A DNA stretch of 64,000 bases from Bog-793 sp963761425 (GTDB taxonomy: Bacteria; Actinomycetota; Acidimicrobiia; Acidimicrobiales; Bog-793): positions 124,001 through 188,000 of the forward strand of contig CAVXGQ010000004.1 of assembly GCA_963761425.1 (NCBI GenBank), given 5' to 3'. The stretch's first letter is position 1. Every line of letters starts with the position of its first letter. Under the pieces are notes generated by a model, which saw nothing but the letters and a program-made list of their open reading frames with translations, was not told where the DNA came from and did no database searches. Positions 16,953-26,204 of the stretch are shown piece by piece. The position numbers and the translations under genes are program-made.

Positions 16953-18562
16953 CACATCGACTCGGGGGTGGACACCCCGAGCACGCCCAGGCCGATGGTC
17001 AGGCCGATCCGCACCGCGCCGACCAGGGCGAGGCGGGCATCGGTCAGCGGCCTCGGAACTTCGTCGCCGAGCACGCGACATTCGTGGTAGAAGCCGTGGA
17101 AGTCTGCCGCGAGCTCCCGCACCCAGTTCGTCACCTTGTATGGAGCACGCGCGATGGCGGCGTCCGCGAGCACCGGTGGCAGGTCGATGAGACGCCGGAT
17201 GAGCTCGAGCTCGTGGGGGTCGACGAGGACCGAGAGGTCGACCTTGTCGTACTGGGGCCGCTTGACCCCACGCTCTTTGGCGACACGTTCGATCGACGTG
17301 ATCCGGGCGTGCGCGTACTGCACGTAGTAGACGGGGTTCTCCATCGACTGTTGGCGCACCACGTCGAGGTCGATCGTCGTCGCCTGATTGATTGATCCCA
17401 TCAGCGCCAAGAGGCGCGCCGCGTCCGGTCCAACGACGTCGATGAGCTCGTCGAGCCGCACGTACTGGCCCGACCGCTTTGACATCCGGCCGCTCACCAG
17501 CGAGACGAGCTGGCCGAGCTCGACTTCCAGACGTTTCGGGTCGACGCCGAGCGCCGCGACACCGGCCCGCAGGCTCGGCACCTGACCGTGGTGGTCAGCG
17601 CCGAACACGTCGATCACCCGATCAAATCCCCGAACGAGGAACTTGTCACGGTGATAGGCGAGGTCACCCGCGAAGTAGGTCTTCTCACCCGCCGAGGTGA
17701 TGAGGACACGGTCGCGGCTATCCCCGTAGTTGCTCGACGCGAACCAGGTGGCCCCGTCCTGGTCATAGACGTCGCCCTGGGCCCGCAGGATCTCGATCGT
17801 TTCTTCGACCTGGCCGCTTTCCTCGATCGAGGCCTGGCTGTACCACTGATCGAACAGAACGCCGAGACGCGCCAGGGTCGCGCGGATGTTCTCCACGACG
17901 CGATCCGAGGCGAATCGGCCGGCCACCATGGGGTCGTCGGGGCCGTCGTAGCTGGTCGACAGCTCAACGAGGTACGCGCCCTGGTAGCCCTCCTCCGGTG
18001 GCGCTGTGCCGGCGCGGCGGGCGAGCAGGCTCTCGCCGAGCAGGCGGATCTGGTTTCCGGTGTCGTTCAAGTAGTACTCACGCTCCACCGCGTAGCCGCA
18101 ACGCTGGAGTAGGCGCGCCAACGCGTCGCCGAAAGACGCGAACCAGCCGTTGCCGACGTGGAGCGGCCCGGTCGGATTGGCGGAGACGAACTCGATCTGC
18201 ACCTGTTCGCCACGACCGACGTCGGGGCACGCATAGTGCTCCGTCCCCTCCTCGAGCACCGCCGCCAGTGCTTGGTGGAAGTACGAGGGCCGGACGTGAA
18301 AATTCACAAACCCGGGTCCGGCCACCTCCACCGTCTCGACGTGGGGCAGATGGAGCGCGACGAGGCGACCCACCAGGTCCTCGGCGATCGAGCGAGGAGT
18401 TCGACCGGCCCGCGACGCCACCGCGAGGGCGACGTTGGAGCTCAGGTCGCCGTACTCGGGCCGTGGCGGGCGTTCCAGCGCCACCTCGCCCGGCTCGATC
18501 TCGATCCCGGCGGCTCGCAGCCCCTGCACGATCCCGTCGATGACGCGTTGGTCGTTCGTCAC
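16952..18562 (-). CDS. argS: Arginyl-tRNA synthetase
   Basis: Class I aminoacyl-tRNA synthetase charging tRNA-Arg. It has 536 residues with an N-terminal Add1 domain, the HIGH-type signature PTGPLHVGNG, the KMSK-type GRMSKRSGQ, and a C-terminal DALR anticodon-binding domain. It heads the argS-lysA-hom-thrC series. A tRNA-Arg gene starts about 100 bases away on the opposite strand. Confidence 0.97.
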   Translation of the reverse strand: MTNDQRVIDGIVQGLRAAGIEIEPGEVALERPPRPEYGDLSSNVALAVASRAGRTPRSIAEDLVGRLVALHLPHVETVEVAGPGFVNFHVRPSYFHQALAAVLEEGTEHYACPDVGRGEQVQIEFVSANPTGPLHVGNGWFASFGDALARLLQRCGYAVEREYYLNDTGNQIRLLGESLLARRAGTAPPEEGYQGAYLVELSTSYDGPDDPMVAGRFASDRVVENIRATLARLGVLFDQWYSQASIEESGQVEETIEILRAQGDVYDQDGATWFASSNYGDSRDRVLITSAGEKTYFAGDLAYHRDKFLVRGFDRVIDVFGADHHGQVPSLRAGVAALGVDPKRLEVELGQLVSLVSGRMSKRSGQYVRLDELIDVVGPDAARLLALMGSINQATTIDLDVVRQQSMENPVYYVQYAHARITSIERVAKERGVKRPQYDKVDLSVLVDPHELELIRRLIDLPPVLADAAIARAPYKVTNWVRELAADFHGFYHECRVLGDEVPRPLTDARLALVGAVRIGLTIGLGVLGVSTPESM

Positions 18563-18665
18563 GGCGCGAAGCCGCCGGTGGGGCCGCGACTACCATGCAG
18601 TCGAGGTGACGTGCCGGGCGTCGTGCTCGGGTCCAGCACTGAGAGACACGACCGGCACGGACCAG

Positions 18666-18737
18666 GCCCTCGTAGCTCAGGGGATAGAGCACCGGCCTCC
18701 GGAGCCGGGCGCGTGGGTTCGAATCCCGCCGAGGGCG
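18666..18737 (+). tRNA. tRNA-Arg (anticodon CCG)
   Basis: A full cloverleaf can be drawn. Acceptor GCCCTCG pairs with CGAGGGC, the D stem is GCTC/GAGC, and the anticodon stem CCGGC/GCCGG encloses loop CTCCGGA with anticodon CCG at 18699-18701. T stem GTGGG/CCCGC (one G-T pair) encloses TTCGAAT. The discriminator is G, and no CCA is encoded. It reads CGG arginine codons and is divergent from argS. Confidence 0.96.
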
Positions 18738-18781
18738 CAGGCCGACCGGCCCTCATCGGTGTTCGCGTCGATTCCATGCCG

Positions 18782-19369
18782 TCACGCTCGATCCGTCTCG
18801 GGAATCCTCGACAGCTCCTCTTCGGCCAGTCCCTCGAGCTCGGCTCGGGGTGCCGCCGAGGTGACGATGACGTCGACGCCTCCCTGGTGGACGACCACCG
18901 AGAACAGATCCCGCCGCCGATAGCTGATCATCCACAAGCCGAGGCGCTTGACCCTGGTTATCACCACGCCGGGAGGCCGGGTCTCGGTCGCGCTCGGCCG
19001 GAGCACCATCTCCACCGACACCGCGCGCCGCGGTTGCTGACCGAGATTTCCGTAGACGCAGCGCACCGTGGACTCCACTCCGGCAGTCATCGACTTTTCG
19101 ATGATGCCGGACGCGACGGACGGCGGGACGGATACGTAGTAGTCGACCTCGGCGAGCGTCGGACACAGGGTTGACGCGCTCGGCAGCGTCGCCGGATACG
19201 GGCCGTAGCCCGCGATCCCGTCCGGGCCACCGCAGGCGGACACGGACACTCCGAGCCCGACGAGCAACCCCGCCAGGAGCCATCCGACGCGTCCGCTTGA
19301 TTCGCGCCAGAGCGACCCGGCGACCGGTGCTTCCGGCGCAGCTATCTCGGTTGGCTGGCGCACTCGCAT
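18782..19369 (-). CDS. Putative lipoprotein of unknown function
   Basis: I do not recognise the family. From ATG 19369 there are 195 residues: an about 30-residue cytoplasmic lead, a hydrophobic segment (GWLLAGLLVGLGVSVSACGG) ending in a lipobox-like VSAC, then a soluble domain. The lead before the hydrophobic stretch is long for a lipoprotein, so a signal anchor is an alternative. The soluble part has two later cysteines (in STLCPTL and STVRCVYG) that could form a disulfide. It is divergent from kdp. Confidence 0.6.
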   Translation of the reverse strand: MRVRQPTEIAAPEAPVAGSLWRESSGRVGWLLAGLLVGLGVSVSACGGPDGIAGYGPYPATLPSASTLCPTLAEVDYYVSVPPSVASGIIEKSMTAGVESTVRCVYGNLGQQPRRAVSVEMVLRPSATETRPPGVVITRVKRLGLWMISYRRRDLFSVVVHQGGVDVIVTSAAPRAELEGLAEEELSRIPETDRA

Positions 19370-19467
19370 AGCACCAGCATACGAAAGGGCCTTGGCGAGC
19401 AAGGAAACGACGCGCGACGCCGGCCTGCTCGGCGAGGCCGAGGCCCCTGGAACCCGTTAACGACTTA

Positions 19468-19505
19468 TTGACGCCGCGGCCTCCACCTTTGACGTTTTCT
19501 TGACG
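19468..19505 (+). promoter_or_regulatory. Three TTGACG direct repeats before kdp, candidate KdpE sites
   Basis: TTGACG occurs at 19468, 19489 and 19500, spaced 21 and 11 bases. The 11-base pair is one helical turn, the usual geometry for OmpR/KdpE-family dimers on tandem half-sites. Each copy also resembles a -35 box, but I see no convincing -10 at 16-18 bases. They lie in the intergenic region between the lipoprotein gene and the kdp operon. Confidence 0.4.
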
Positions 19506-19527
19506 CCACCGCGTGCAGATTGTTCTC

Positions 19528-19611
19528 GTGGCTGACTTTCTCGCGGTCCTGAGCGTGTTCATCTTCGCGGCCGTCATGTTCGGGCTGGTCCGGGCGCTCG
19601 AACGCGTATGA
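19528..19611 (+). CDS. Micro-ORF upstream of kdpF, 27-residue membrane peptide
   Basis: GTG-started frame encoding a 27-residue peptide: a short lead, one hydrophobic helix (FLAVLSVFIFAAVMFGLV) and a charged tail (RALERV). Its stop overlaps the kdpF start in TATGA, so the two are chained in the same way as the later kdp genes. Topology is KdpF-like, but the end differs from the KdpF family. Expression is inferred from the overlap and composition only; no strong ribosome-binding site is visible. Confidence 0.55.
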   Translation: MADFLAVLSVFIFAAVMFGLVRALERV

Positions 19612-19697
19612 CCGACGTCCAGGGCGTGTTGCTCGCGCTCTCCATCGTCGTATTCATCTACCTCGGTTTCGCGATGTTCCGGGCGGAGCGCTTCTAG
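19608..19697 (+). CDS. kdpF: K+-transporting ATPase small subunit KdpF
   Basis: 29-residue single-helix peptide (GVLLALSIVVFIYLGFAMF) ending in the family-typical RAERF. KdpF binds KdpA and stabilises the KdpFABC pump. The ATG at 19608 overlaps the preceding micro-ORF stop, and its own TAG overlaps the kdpA GTG start (TAGTG). Size, hydrophobicity and position before kdpA all match. Confidence 0.88.
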   Translation: MTDVQGVLLALSIVVFIYLGFAMFRAERF

Positions 19698-21388
19698 TGA
19701 ACCTCACCTGGACGCTCGTCGTCTTCGCCGCGGTCATGATCGTGATCTGGCGCTTCCTCGGCTCGTACTTGGCCGCCGTCTACGAAAGGCGCGTGAACTT
19801 CCTCGGCTTCCTGGAACAGCCCATCTACCGGTTGGTGGGCGTCGACCCCGAGGTCGAACAGAGCTGGCAGCGCTACGCCGGGTCGTTGATCGCCTATTCC
19901 GCGGTGGCGCTCCTCGTCGTCTACGGAATGCTCCGCCTACAGGGTTCCCTGCCATTCAACCCGCAGCACCGCGGCGCGGTCGGACCCGCTCTGTCGTGGA
20001 ACACGGCAGTTTCGTTTCTCACCAACACCAACTGGCAGAACTACTCCGGCGAGTCGACGATGTCGTACCTGTCACAGATGGGTGCCCTCGCCGTCCAGAA
20101 CTTCGCGTCGGCGTCGGTCGGGATAGCGGTCGCCATCGCGCTGGTACGCGGCTTCGCCCGCCGCGGCTCGTCGACCATCGGCAACTTCTGGGTCGACCTG
20201 GTTCGGGGAGTGATCTACGTCCTGCTCCCGATCGCGCTCGTCGCGGCCATCATCTTCATCAGCCAGGGCGCCATCCAGACCCTCGCCGGGCCGGTGGCGA
20301 TCCACGATTCGCTGAACCATGTGACCCAGGTGATCCCCCGCGGCCCCTTCGCCTCCCAGGAGGTCATCAAGGAGCTCGGGACCAACGGCGGCGGGACCTA
20401 CAACGCCAACGGTGCCGACCCCTTCGAGAATCCCACGCCGTTCACGGACATCTTGTCGGTGGTGCTGTTGCTCGCGATTCCCTTCGCGCTCACCTACACC
20501 TTCGGCAAGATGGTCGGCAGCTTCCGCCAGGGCGTCGCCGTCGTCGCGGCGATGGTCATCCTGTTCGGTGCGTGGCTGGCGATGGGCGAGATCGCCGAGC
20601 ACGGCGCCAACCCCGCCGTCACCCAGGCCGGCTTGCGGTATCAGCCCGGCGGAAACGTGGAAGGCAAAGAGGTCCGGTTCGGGGTCGCCGATTCGGTCTT
20701 CTACAACATCTCCTCCACCCAGACCTCGACCGGGAGCGTCGACGCTTCCAACGACTCCTACACGCCCATGGGGGGCTTTGCCTTGCTCACCGGCATGATG
20801 CTCGGCGAGGTGAGCCCGGGAGGAGTAGGAAGCGGGCTGTACACGATTCTCCTTTTCGCCATCATCGCGGTGTTCTTGGGCGGCCTCATGGTCGGGCGAA
20901 CACCGGAGTTCCTGGGTAAGAAGATCCAATCCAAAGAGGTGAAGCTCGCCGCCCTCGGCGTGCTTGTCATGCCGATCGTCGTGCTCATCTTCGCGGCGGT
21001 CGCGGTCTCGATCCACGCCGGGCGCGTGGCGGTATTCAACCTCGGCCCGCACGGATTCACGGAGATCCTCTACGCCTTCACCTCGATGACGAACAACAAC
21101 GGATCGGCCTTTGCGGGCCTGGCCTCCAACTCGACCTTCTATAACGTGACCGGCGGGGTCGCGATGTTGCTCGGGCGGTTCGCCATCATGATCCCCTGCC
21201 TCGCCCTGGCCGGCGTGCTCGCCACCAAGCAGGCCGTTCCCGCCTCCGTGGGCACCTTCCGGACGGACACCCCGATGTTCACCGGGCTCCTCCTCGGGGT
21301 GATCCTCGTCGTCGGCGCGCTCACCTTCTTCCCGGCCGTCTCCCTCGGTCCCATCGTCGAGCAGCTGCTCAGCCGGAGATTCTTCTGA
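19697..21388 (+). CDS. kdpA: K+-transporting ATPase subunit KdpA
   Basis: Potassium-channel-like subunit of the high-affinity Kdp pump, 563 residues with about ten membrane segments. Filter-region sequences of the family are visible (TNTNWQNYSGE, GTNGGGTYNANGADPFENP, MTNNNGSAFAGL). GTG start at 19697. The stop overlaps the kdpB ATG by one base (TGATG). Confidence 0.97.
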   Translation: MNLTWTLVVFAAVMIVIWRFLGSYLAAVYERRVNFLGFLEQPIYRLVGVDPEVEQSWQRYAGSLIAYSAVALLVVYGMLRLQGSLPFNPQHRGAVGPALSWNTAVSFLTNTNWQNYSGESTMSYLSQMGALAVQNFASASVGIAVAIALVRGFARRGSSTIGNFWVDLVRGVIYVLLPIALVAAIIFISQGAIQTLAGPVAIHDSLNHVTQVIPRGPFASQEVIKELGTNGGGTYNANGADPFENPTPFTDILSVVLLLAIPFALTYTFGKMVGSFRQGVAVVAAMVILFGAWLAMGEIAEHGANPAVTQAGLRYQPGGNVEGKEVRFGVADSVFYNISSTQTSTGSVDASNDSYTPMGGFALLTGMMLGEVSPGGVGSGLYTILLFAIIAVFLGGLMVGRTPEFLGKKIQSKEVKLAALGVLVMPIVVLIFAAVAVSIHAGRVAVFNLGPHGFTEILYAFTSMTNNNGSAFAGLASNSTFYNVTGGVAMLLGRFAIMIPCLALAGVLATKQAVPASVGTFRTDTPMFTGLLLGVILVVGALTFFPAVSLGPIVEQLLSRRFF

Positions 21389-23445
21389 TGCCGTCAAACA
21401 ACGCCGTAGTCGCCGATCGGCCGAGTGCCCACGGCGTGGCCGAGAAGCGAGGGCTTTTCGACCGAGAGATCCTCGGCCGGGCCACGATCGACGCCGTGAA
21501 AAAGCTCGACCCGAGGTTGCAGATCCGCAACCCCGTCATGTTCGTGGTGCTGATCGGCGCCGTCGTGACCTTTATCGAGTCGATCGCCCATCCCGGGATC
21601 TTCACCTGGTCGGTGACCATCTGGCTGATCTTGACGGTGCTGTTCGCCAATTTCGCCGAGGCGGTCGCCGAGGGCCGCGGCAAAGCCCAGGCCGACACCC
21701 TCCGCCGGATGCGTGCGGAGACCGAGGCTCGGCGTGTCAACCCGGATAGCACCGAGACGCGCGTCGCCGCCAATGAGCTCGCGAAGGGCGACGTGGTGGT
21801 GTGCGAAGCCGGTGACATCATCCCGTCGGACGGCGAGATCATCGAAGGCGTCGCGTCGGTCGACGAGTCGGCGATCACCGGTGAGTCGGCTCCGGTAATC
21901 CGCGAGTCGGGTGGTGACCGCTCGGCGGTCACCGGAGGGACGAAGGTCCTCTCCGACCGCATCCTCGTCCGGATCACCGCCGAGCCCGGGCACACCTTCC
22001 TCGATCGGATGATCAGCCTGGTCGAAGGGGCGAGCCGCCAGAAGACCCCCAACGAGATCGCCCTCACGATCCTTCTCGCCGCCCTCACGATCATCTTCGT
22101 GCCCGTCGTCGTGGTGCTCGAGCCCTTCGGTCACTTCGCCGGCGCCTCGGTCTCCGTCGTGGTGCTAGTCGCACTGCTCGTCTGTCTCATCCCGACCACG
22201 ATCGGGGCTTTGCTCTCGGCGATCGGCATCGCGGGAATGGACCGACTCGTGCAGCGCAACGTCCTGGCGATGAGCGGACGATCGGTCGAAGCAGCCGGCG
22301 ACGTCCAGACCCTGCTGCTCGACAAAACCGGCACCATCACGCTCGGCAACCGCATGGCTGCCTCCTTCTTTCCGGTCGGCGGGCACCCTGAACGCGAGGT
22401 CGCCGAAGCAGCTCAGCTCGCGTCGCTGGCCGACGAGACGCCCGAAGGACGTTCGATCGTGGTGCTCGCCAAGGAACGTTTCAACATCCGCGAACAGGCC
22501 CTCCGCGACCACGAGTTCATCCCGTTCTCGGCACTAACCCGGATGTCCGGCCTCGACGTCGGCGACCGTCAGATCCGGAAGGGCGCCGCCGACGCCATCC
22601 GCCAATGGGTCAGCGCCAAGGGGGGCGCCGTGCCTCCTGAGCTCGACGGCATCGTCGAACGGGTGGCGCGAGCCGGTTCGACACCGCTCGTCGTCGCCGA
22701 TGGGCCGACCGTCGTCGGGGTGATCGAACTGAAGGACATCGTCAAGGAGGGCATTCAGGAGAGGTTCGCCTCCATGCGGGCGATGGGCATCCGGACCGTC
22801 ATGATCACCGGCGACAATCCCCTCACCGCGGCGGCGATCGCGGCCGAGGCTGGCGTCGACGACTACCTCGCCGAAGCGACCCCGGAGCGCAAGATGGCCC
22901 TCATCCGTTCCGAGCAGGAGGACGGCAAGCTGGTCGCGATGACCGGTGACGGGACGAACGACGCGCCCGCCCTCGCCCAAGCCGACGTCGGGGTGGCAAT
23001 GAACACCGGAACCTCAGCCGCCAAAGAAGCTGGGAACATGGTCGACCTGGACTCCAACCCGACGAAGCTCATCGACATCGTCGAGATCGGCAAGCAGCTC
23101 CTCATCACGCGGGGTGCGCTCACGACCTTTTCCATCGCCAACGACGTCGCCAAATACTTCGCCATCATCCCGGCGCTCTTCGTTGCGACCTATCCCGCGC
23201 TCAACGCCTTGAACATCATGCATCTGCACAACGCGAGCAGCGCGGTGCTCTCCGCCGTGATCTTCAACGCCCTCATCATCATCGCTTTGATCCCACTCGC
23301 CCTGCGCGGCGTGCGTTTCCGCCCGATGAGCGCGGCCGCGATCCTCCGACGAAACGTCTGGATCTTCGGGATCGGAGGCGTGATCCTGCCGTTCATCGGG
23401 ATCAAACTCATCGACCTCATCCTCACCGCGACCGGAGGCTACTGA
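21388..23445 (+). CDS. kdpB: K+-transporting ATPase ATP-binding subunit KdpB
   Basis: P-type ATPase subunit of KdpFABC, 685 residues. It has the actuator motif ITGESAPV (the TGES loop whose serine is the inhibitory phosphosite in E. coli), the phosphorylation motif LLLDKTGTIT, the nucleotide-domain KGAADAI, and hinge MTGDGTNDAPALA. It overlaps kdpA and kdpC by one base each. Confidence 0.98.
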   Translation: MPSNNAVVADRPSAHGVAEKRGLFDREILGRATIDAVKKLDPRLQIRNPVMFVVLIGAVVTFIESIAHPGIFTWSVTIWLILTVLFANFAEAVAEGRGKAQADTLRRMRAETEARRVNPDSTETRVAANELAKGDVVVCEAGDIIPSDGEIIEGVASVDESAITGESAPVIRESGGDRSAVTGGTKVLSDRILVRITAEPGHTFLDRMISLVEGASRQKTPNEIALTILLAALTIIFVPVVVVLEPFGHFAGASVSVVVLVALLVCLIPTTIGALLSAIGIAGMDRLVQRNVLAMSGRSVEAAGDVQTLLLDKTGTITLGNRMAASFFPVGGHPEREVAEAAQLASLADETPEGRSIVVLAKERFNIREQALRDHEFIPFSALTRMSGLDVGDRQIRKGAADAIRQWVSAKGGAVPPELDGIVERVARAGSTPLVVADGPTVVGVIELKDIVKEGIQERFASMRAMGIRTVMITGDNPLTAAAIAAEAGVDDYLAEATPERKMALIRSEQEDGKLVAMTGDGTNDAPALAQADVGVAMNTGTSAAKEAGNMVDLDSNPTKLIDIVEIGKQLLITRGALTTFSIANDVAKYFAIIPALFVATYPALNALNIMHLHNASSAVLSAVIFNALIIIALIPLALRGVRFRPMSAAAILRRNVWIFGIGGVILPFIGIKLIDLILTATGGY

Positions 23446-23975
23446 TGCTGCTGCAGGTGCGTCGCGCCATCGTCGTCTCGGTTCTCTTCTTCTTGCTGCT
23501 CGGGCTGGCCTACCCGGCCCTCGAGACCGGCCTCGGCAGTGCCTTCTTCAGCCACCAGGCGGCCGGATCCCTGACCGCCAAAGGGTCGACCCTCGTCGGC
23601 CAGCAATGGAAAGGCCCGAGGTGGTTCCAAGGTCGGGACGATTCCGACAACCCCGCCGCGACCGGAGCGGCGAACTACGGGCCGCGCTCGGAAGACTTCG
23701 TGAAGGTCCTGGAAGCTCGCCTGGCGTTGCTCCGCGGCGAGGGCATCACCCCGACGGCGGACCTCCTCACCGGTTCCGGCAGCGGCGTCGACCCCGACAT
23801 CAGCCCCGCAGATGCCTACGCCCAGGCCCCGGCCGTCGCCAAGGCGAGCGGGCTCGGCCTCGGCGTGGTGAAGCGCCTCATCGCCTCCCAGGTCGTCGGC
23901 CCTCAGTTCGGCTTTCTCGGCAACGCCTATGTGAACGTGCTGCAGCTCAACGAGGCGCTCGCTCGCGCGAAGTGA
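23445..23975 (+). CDS. kdpC: K+-transporting ATPase subunit KdpC
   Basis: 176-residue subunit with one N-terminal membrane helix (AIVVSVLFFLLLGLAYPAL) and a soluble domain with family motifs GQQWKGPRWFQGRDD and GAANYGPRSEDF. It contributes to nucleotide binding in the pump. Last gene of kdpFABC; it converges on kdpE with 28 bases between stops. Confidence 0.96.
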   Translation: MLLQVRRAIVVSVLFFLLLGLAYPALETGLGSAFFSHQAAGSLTAKGSTLVGQQWKGPRWFQGRDDSDNPAATGAANYGPRSEDFVKVLEARLALLRGEGITPTADLLTGSGSGVDPDISPADAYAQAPAVAKASGLGLGVVKRLIASQVVGPQFGFLGNAYVNVLQLNEALARAK

Positions 23976-24003
23976 GCCTCGGGGACCGCGAAGTCCGACC
24001 GGC

Positions 24004-24678
24004 TCAGTCCGCCACGAGTTCGTAGCCGATCCCCGGGTGATTGCGCACCACCCGACCGTCGGCGTCGCCGAGCTTCTGACGCAGGCGGTGGGCGTAGACC
24101 CGGACGTAGCGCGTCTCGGTGCCGTAACCGGGTCCCCAGACGGCTCGCAGGATCATCTGGTGCGTGCACACCTTGCCGGCGTGACGCGCGAGGAAGCTGA
24201 GGAATGAGAACTCGTGCGGCGTGAGGTCGACCGGCCGGTCGTCGAGCCGAGCGCTCTTCCGGGCGAGATCGAGGAAGATTCGCCCCGCACGGATCTCCGT
24301 CGGCTCGGTCGAGTTGGCCCCGGCGTGGCGCAGCGCGGTGCGCAGCCGCGCCTCGAGCTCCGCCATCGAGAAAGGCTTCGTGACATAGTCGTCGGCTCCC
24401 TCGTCGAGCGCGGCGACCTTGCGCGACTCTGAACCCGTGGCCGACAGGACGACGATGGGCACGCTGGACCAAGACCTGACCCGTCGGCAAACCTCCAAAC
24501 CGTCGAGGTCGGTAAGTCCGAGATCGAGCACCACAAGGTCGGGAGACCCGAGCGCCACCTGGTTGATCCCCTCCTCACCGGTGCGGGCCAGCAAGACCTC
24601 GTAGCCACGGGCGGAAAGGCCGATCCGGAGGGCCTTGAGCAGCGAGGAGTCGTCGTCGATAACAAGCACCCGGGCCAC
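24004..24678 (-). CDS. kdpE: KdpE-type response regulator
   Basis: OmpR-family regulator of 224 residues: receiver domain with acidic pocket (VIDDDSS), phosphoacceptor Asp in LVVLDLGLTDLDG and Lys in YVTKPFS; winged-helix DNA-binding domain with LTPHEFSFL and the RYVRVYAHRLRQKLG helix. GTG start at 24678, directly after the kdpD stop (TGAGTG). It is on the strand opposite to kdpFABC and likely controls it. Confidence 0.92.
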   Translation of the reverse strand: MARVLVIDDDSSLLKALRIGLSARGYEVLLARTGEEGINQVALGSPDLVVLDLGLTDLDGLEVCRRVRSWSSVPIVVLSATGSESRKVAALDEGADDYVTKPFSMAELEARLRTALRHAGANSTEPTEIRAGRIFLDLARKSARLDDRPVDLTPHEFSFLSFLARHAGKVCTHQMILRAVWGPGYGTETRYVRVYAHRLRQKLGDADGRVVRNHPGIGYELVAD

Positions 24679-26157
24679 TCAGGCCACCTCGACAGCAGCC
24701 GTCGACACCGGCAGGGTGAACACGAACCGGGCGCCACCGGCCGGGGCGTCGTCAACCCGCACCGACTGCCCGTGCGCCTCGACGAAGGCTTGGACGATGG
24801 CGAGACCAATACCCGCCCGTCCTCCCCCGGAGACCCGGTTGAACATCTTGAAGATCCTTTCCCGGTCCGCCTTCGGAACCCCCGGGCCGCGATCCTCGAC
24901 CGAGACCTCGACCGACCCGCCAACCAGGCGACCGCTGACCAAAATCGGGGTCCCCTCCGGTGCGTACCGCTCGGCGTTCTCGAGGAGATTGGCGAGGATC
25001 TGACAGACGAGGAGCCGATCGACGTCGACCGGCGGAAGATCGTTCGGGAACGACGCGACAACCCGATCGATCCACGGCGCGGCTCCGAACGAGGAAAGGG
25101 CCTCGGCGAGGAGCTTGTCCAGCGTCGTCGTCTCCCGGCGCAGCTCCAGCTCTCCGAACTCGATGCGCGTCATGTCGAGCAGATTGGTCACGAGTCGCGC
25201 CAACCGGTCGGACTGCGATTCGATCAGCGCGAGCAGTTCGTCGGCGTCCTCTTTCGACAGGTGGAGATCATCGCGACGCAGGTCGGAAACCGCGGCCTTG
25301 ACCGAGGCCAGCGGGGTCCGCAGATCATGGGAAACCGCCCCCAACAGCGCGGAACGCCACCCGTCCACCTGCCGCAACAGCTCCGTCTGCACCGTCTGCT
25401 CACGAAGGCGGGCCCGCTCGACGGCGAGCGCCGCCTGATTGGTGAAAGTACGCAGCGACGCCAGGTCGTCCGATGCGAGCGCCTTCCCGGCGCCAACCAG
25501 CAGACCGATCGGCCGACCGGCGGCCGCCAGGGGAATCCCAAACAGGGAACCGGTCTGCGTCGTCACGGCTCCGAGGCTTCGAAGCTCGCCGGCGGCCGGA
25601 AAGACGGCCCGCAGCTCGTCGGCAGCCAACGGTTCGCCAGCCTGAGCGGCCACACGGAGGCCGTCACCCTCGGGCAGGAACAACGACACGCTCGACAACC
25701 CGAACGCTTCGTGAACCGAATCGACGATGGTGGCGAGCAGAACCGGAAGGGGCTGGTCCGCCGTCAGCGTCTCCGAGAGCAGGAACAGGCGCCGCGTGTC
25801 CGCCTCACGCCTCCCCGCCTCGGCGCGGGCACGCCGCAGACTGGCGAGAATTCTGGCTACCGCCAGCATGACGACCATGTAGACGCCGAGCGGCACCCAA
25901 TTCTGGCCCGGCCCGATCGCCAACGAGCCGTACGGCGGGATGAAGAGGACGTCATAGATGAGAAACGACGCGACCACCGCCACCACGCCGGCGAGGTATC
26001 CGCCGGCCGCAACGGCGACGAACACGGGGATGACGAGGACGAGGCCGATCGTCTCGCGGTCGACATGACCGCGGAAAGGCAGAAAGGCAAAGCCGATGGC
26101 CGTGATCGCCGCCAGGACGATGAGCACGCGAACGAGGTACTGCCCAATTTTTGTCAT
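24679..26157 (-). CDS. kdpD: KdpD-type sensor histidine kinase lacking the N-terminal KdpD and Usp domains
   Basis: Membrane sensor kinase partner of KdpE. From ATG 26157 it has 492 residues: four membrane helices of the DUF4118 type (about 5-110), a GAF-like domain (about 130-265), a HisKA box with the phosphoacceptor His in GAVSHDLRTPLASVKAA, and HATPase boxes LLENAERYAPEG, VEDRGPGVP and GGGRAGIGLAIV. Canonical KdpD has about 380 extra N-terminal residues (KdpD sensor plus Usp); these are absent. A Usp fragment of KdpD type lies head-to-head on the other strand. Confidence 0.88.
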   Translation of the reverse strand: MTKIGQYLVRVLIVLAAITAIGFAFLPFRGHVDRETIGLVLVIPVFVAVAAGGYLAGVVAVVASFLIYDVLFIPPYGSLAIGPGQNWVPLGVYMVVMLAVARILASLRRARAEAGRREADTRRLFLLSETLTADQPLPVLLATIVDSVHEAFGLSSVSLFLPEGDGLRVAAQAGEPLAADELRAVFPAAGELRSLGAVTTQTGSLFGIPLAAAGRPIGLLVGAGKALASDDLASLRTFTNQAALAVERARLREQTVQTELLRQVDGWRSALLGAVSHDLRTPLASVKAAVSDLRRDDLHLSKEDADELLALIESQSDRLARLVTNLLDMTRIEFGELELRRETTTLDKLLAEALSSFGAAPWIDRVVASFPNDLPPVDVDRLLVCQILANLLENAERYAPEGTPILVSGRLVGGSVEVSVEDRGPGVPKADRERIFKMFNRVSGGGRAGIGLAIVQAFVEAHGQSVRVDDAPAGGARFVFTLPVSTAAVEVA

Positions 26158-26204
26158 GCCGTCCCGCGCCTGATTCGTTGCGGCAACTCTACCGGGCACC
26201 CTGT

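Noticed and set aside
20072..21397. 441-residue minus-strand frame opposite kdpA
   Set aside because: Rich in His, Asp, Glu and Gly and without any family pattern; a shadow of the kdpA reading frame.
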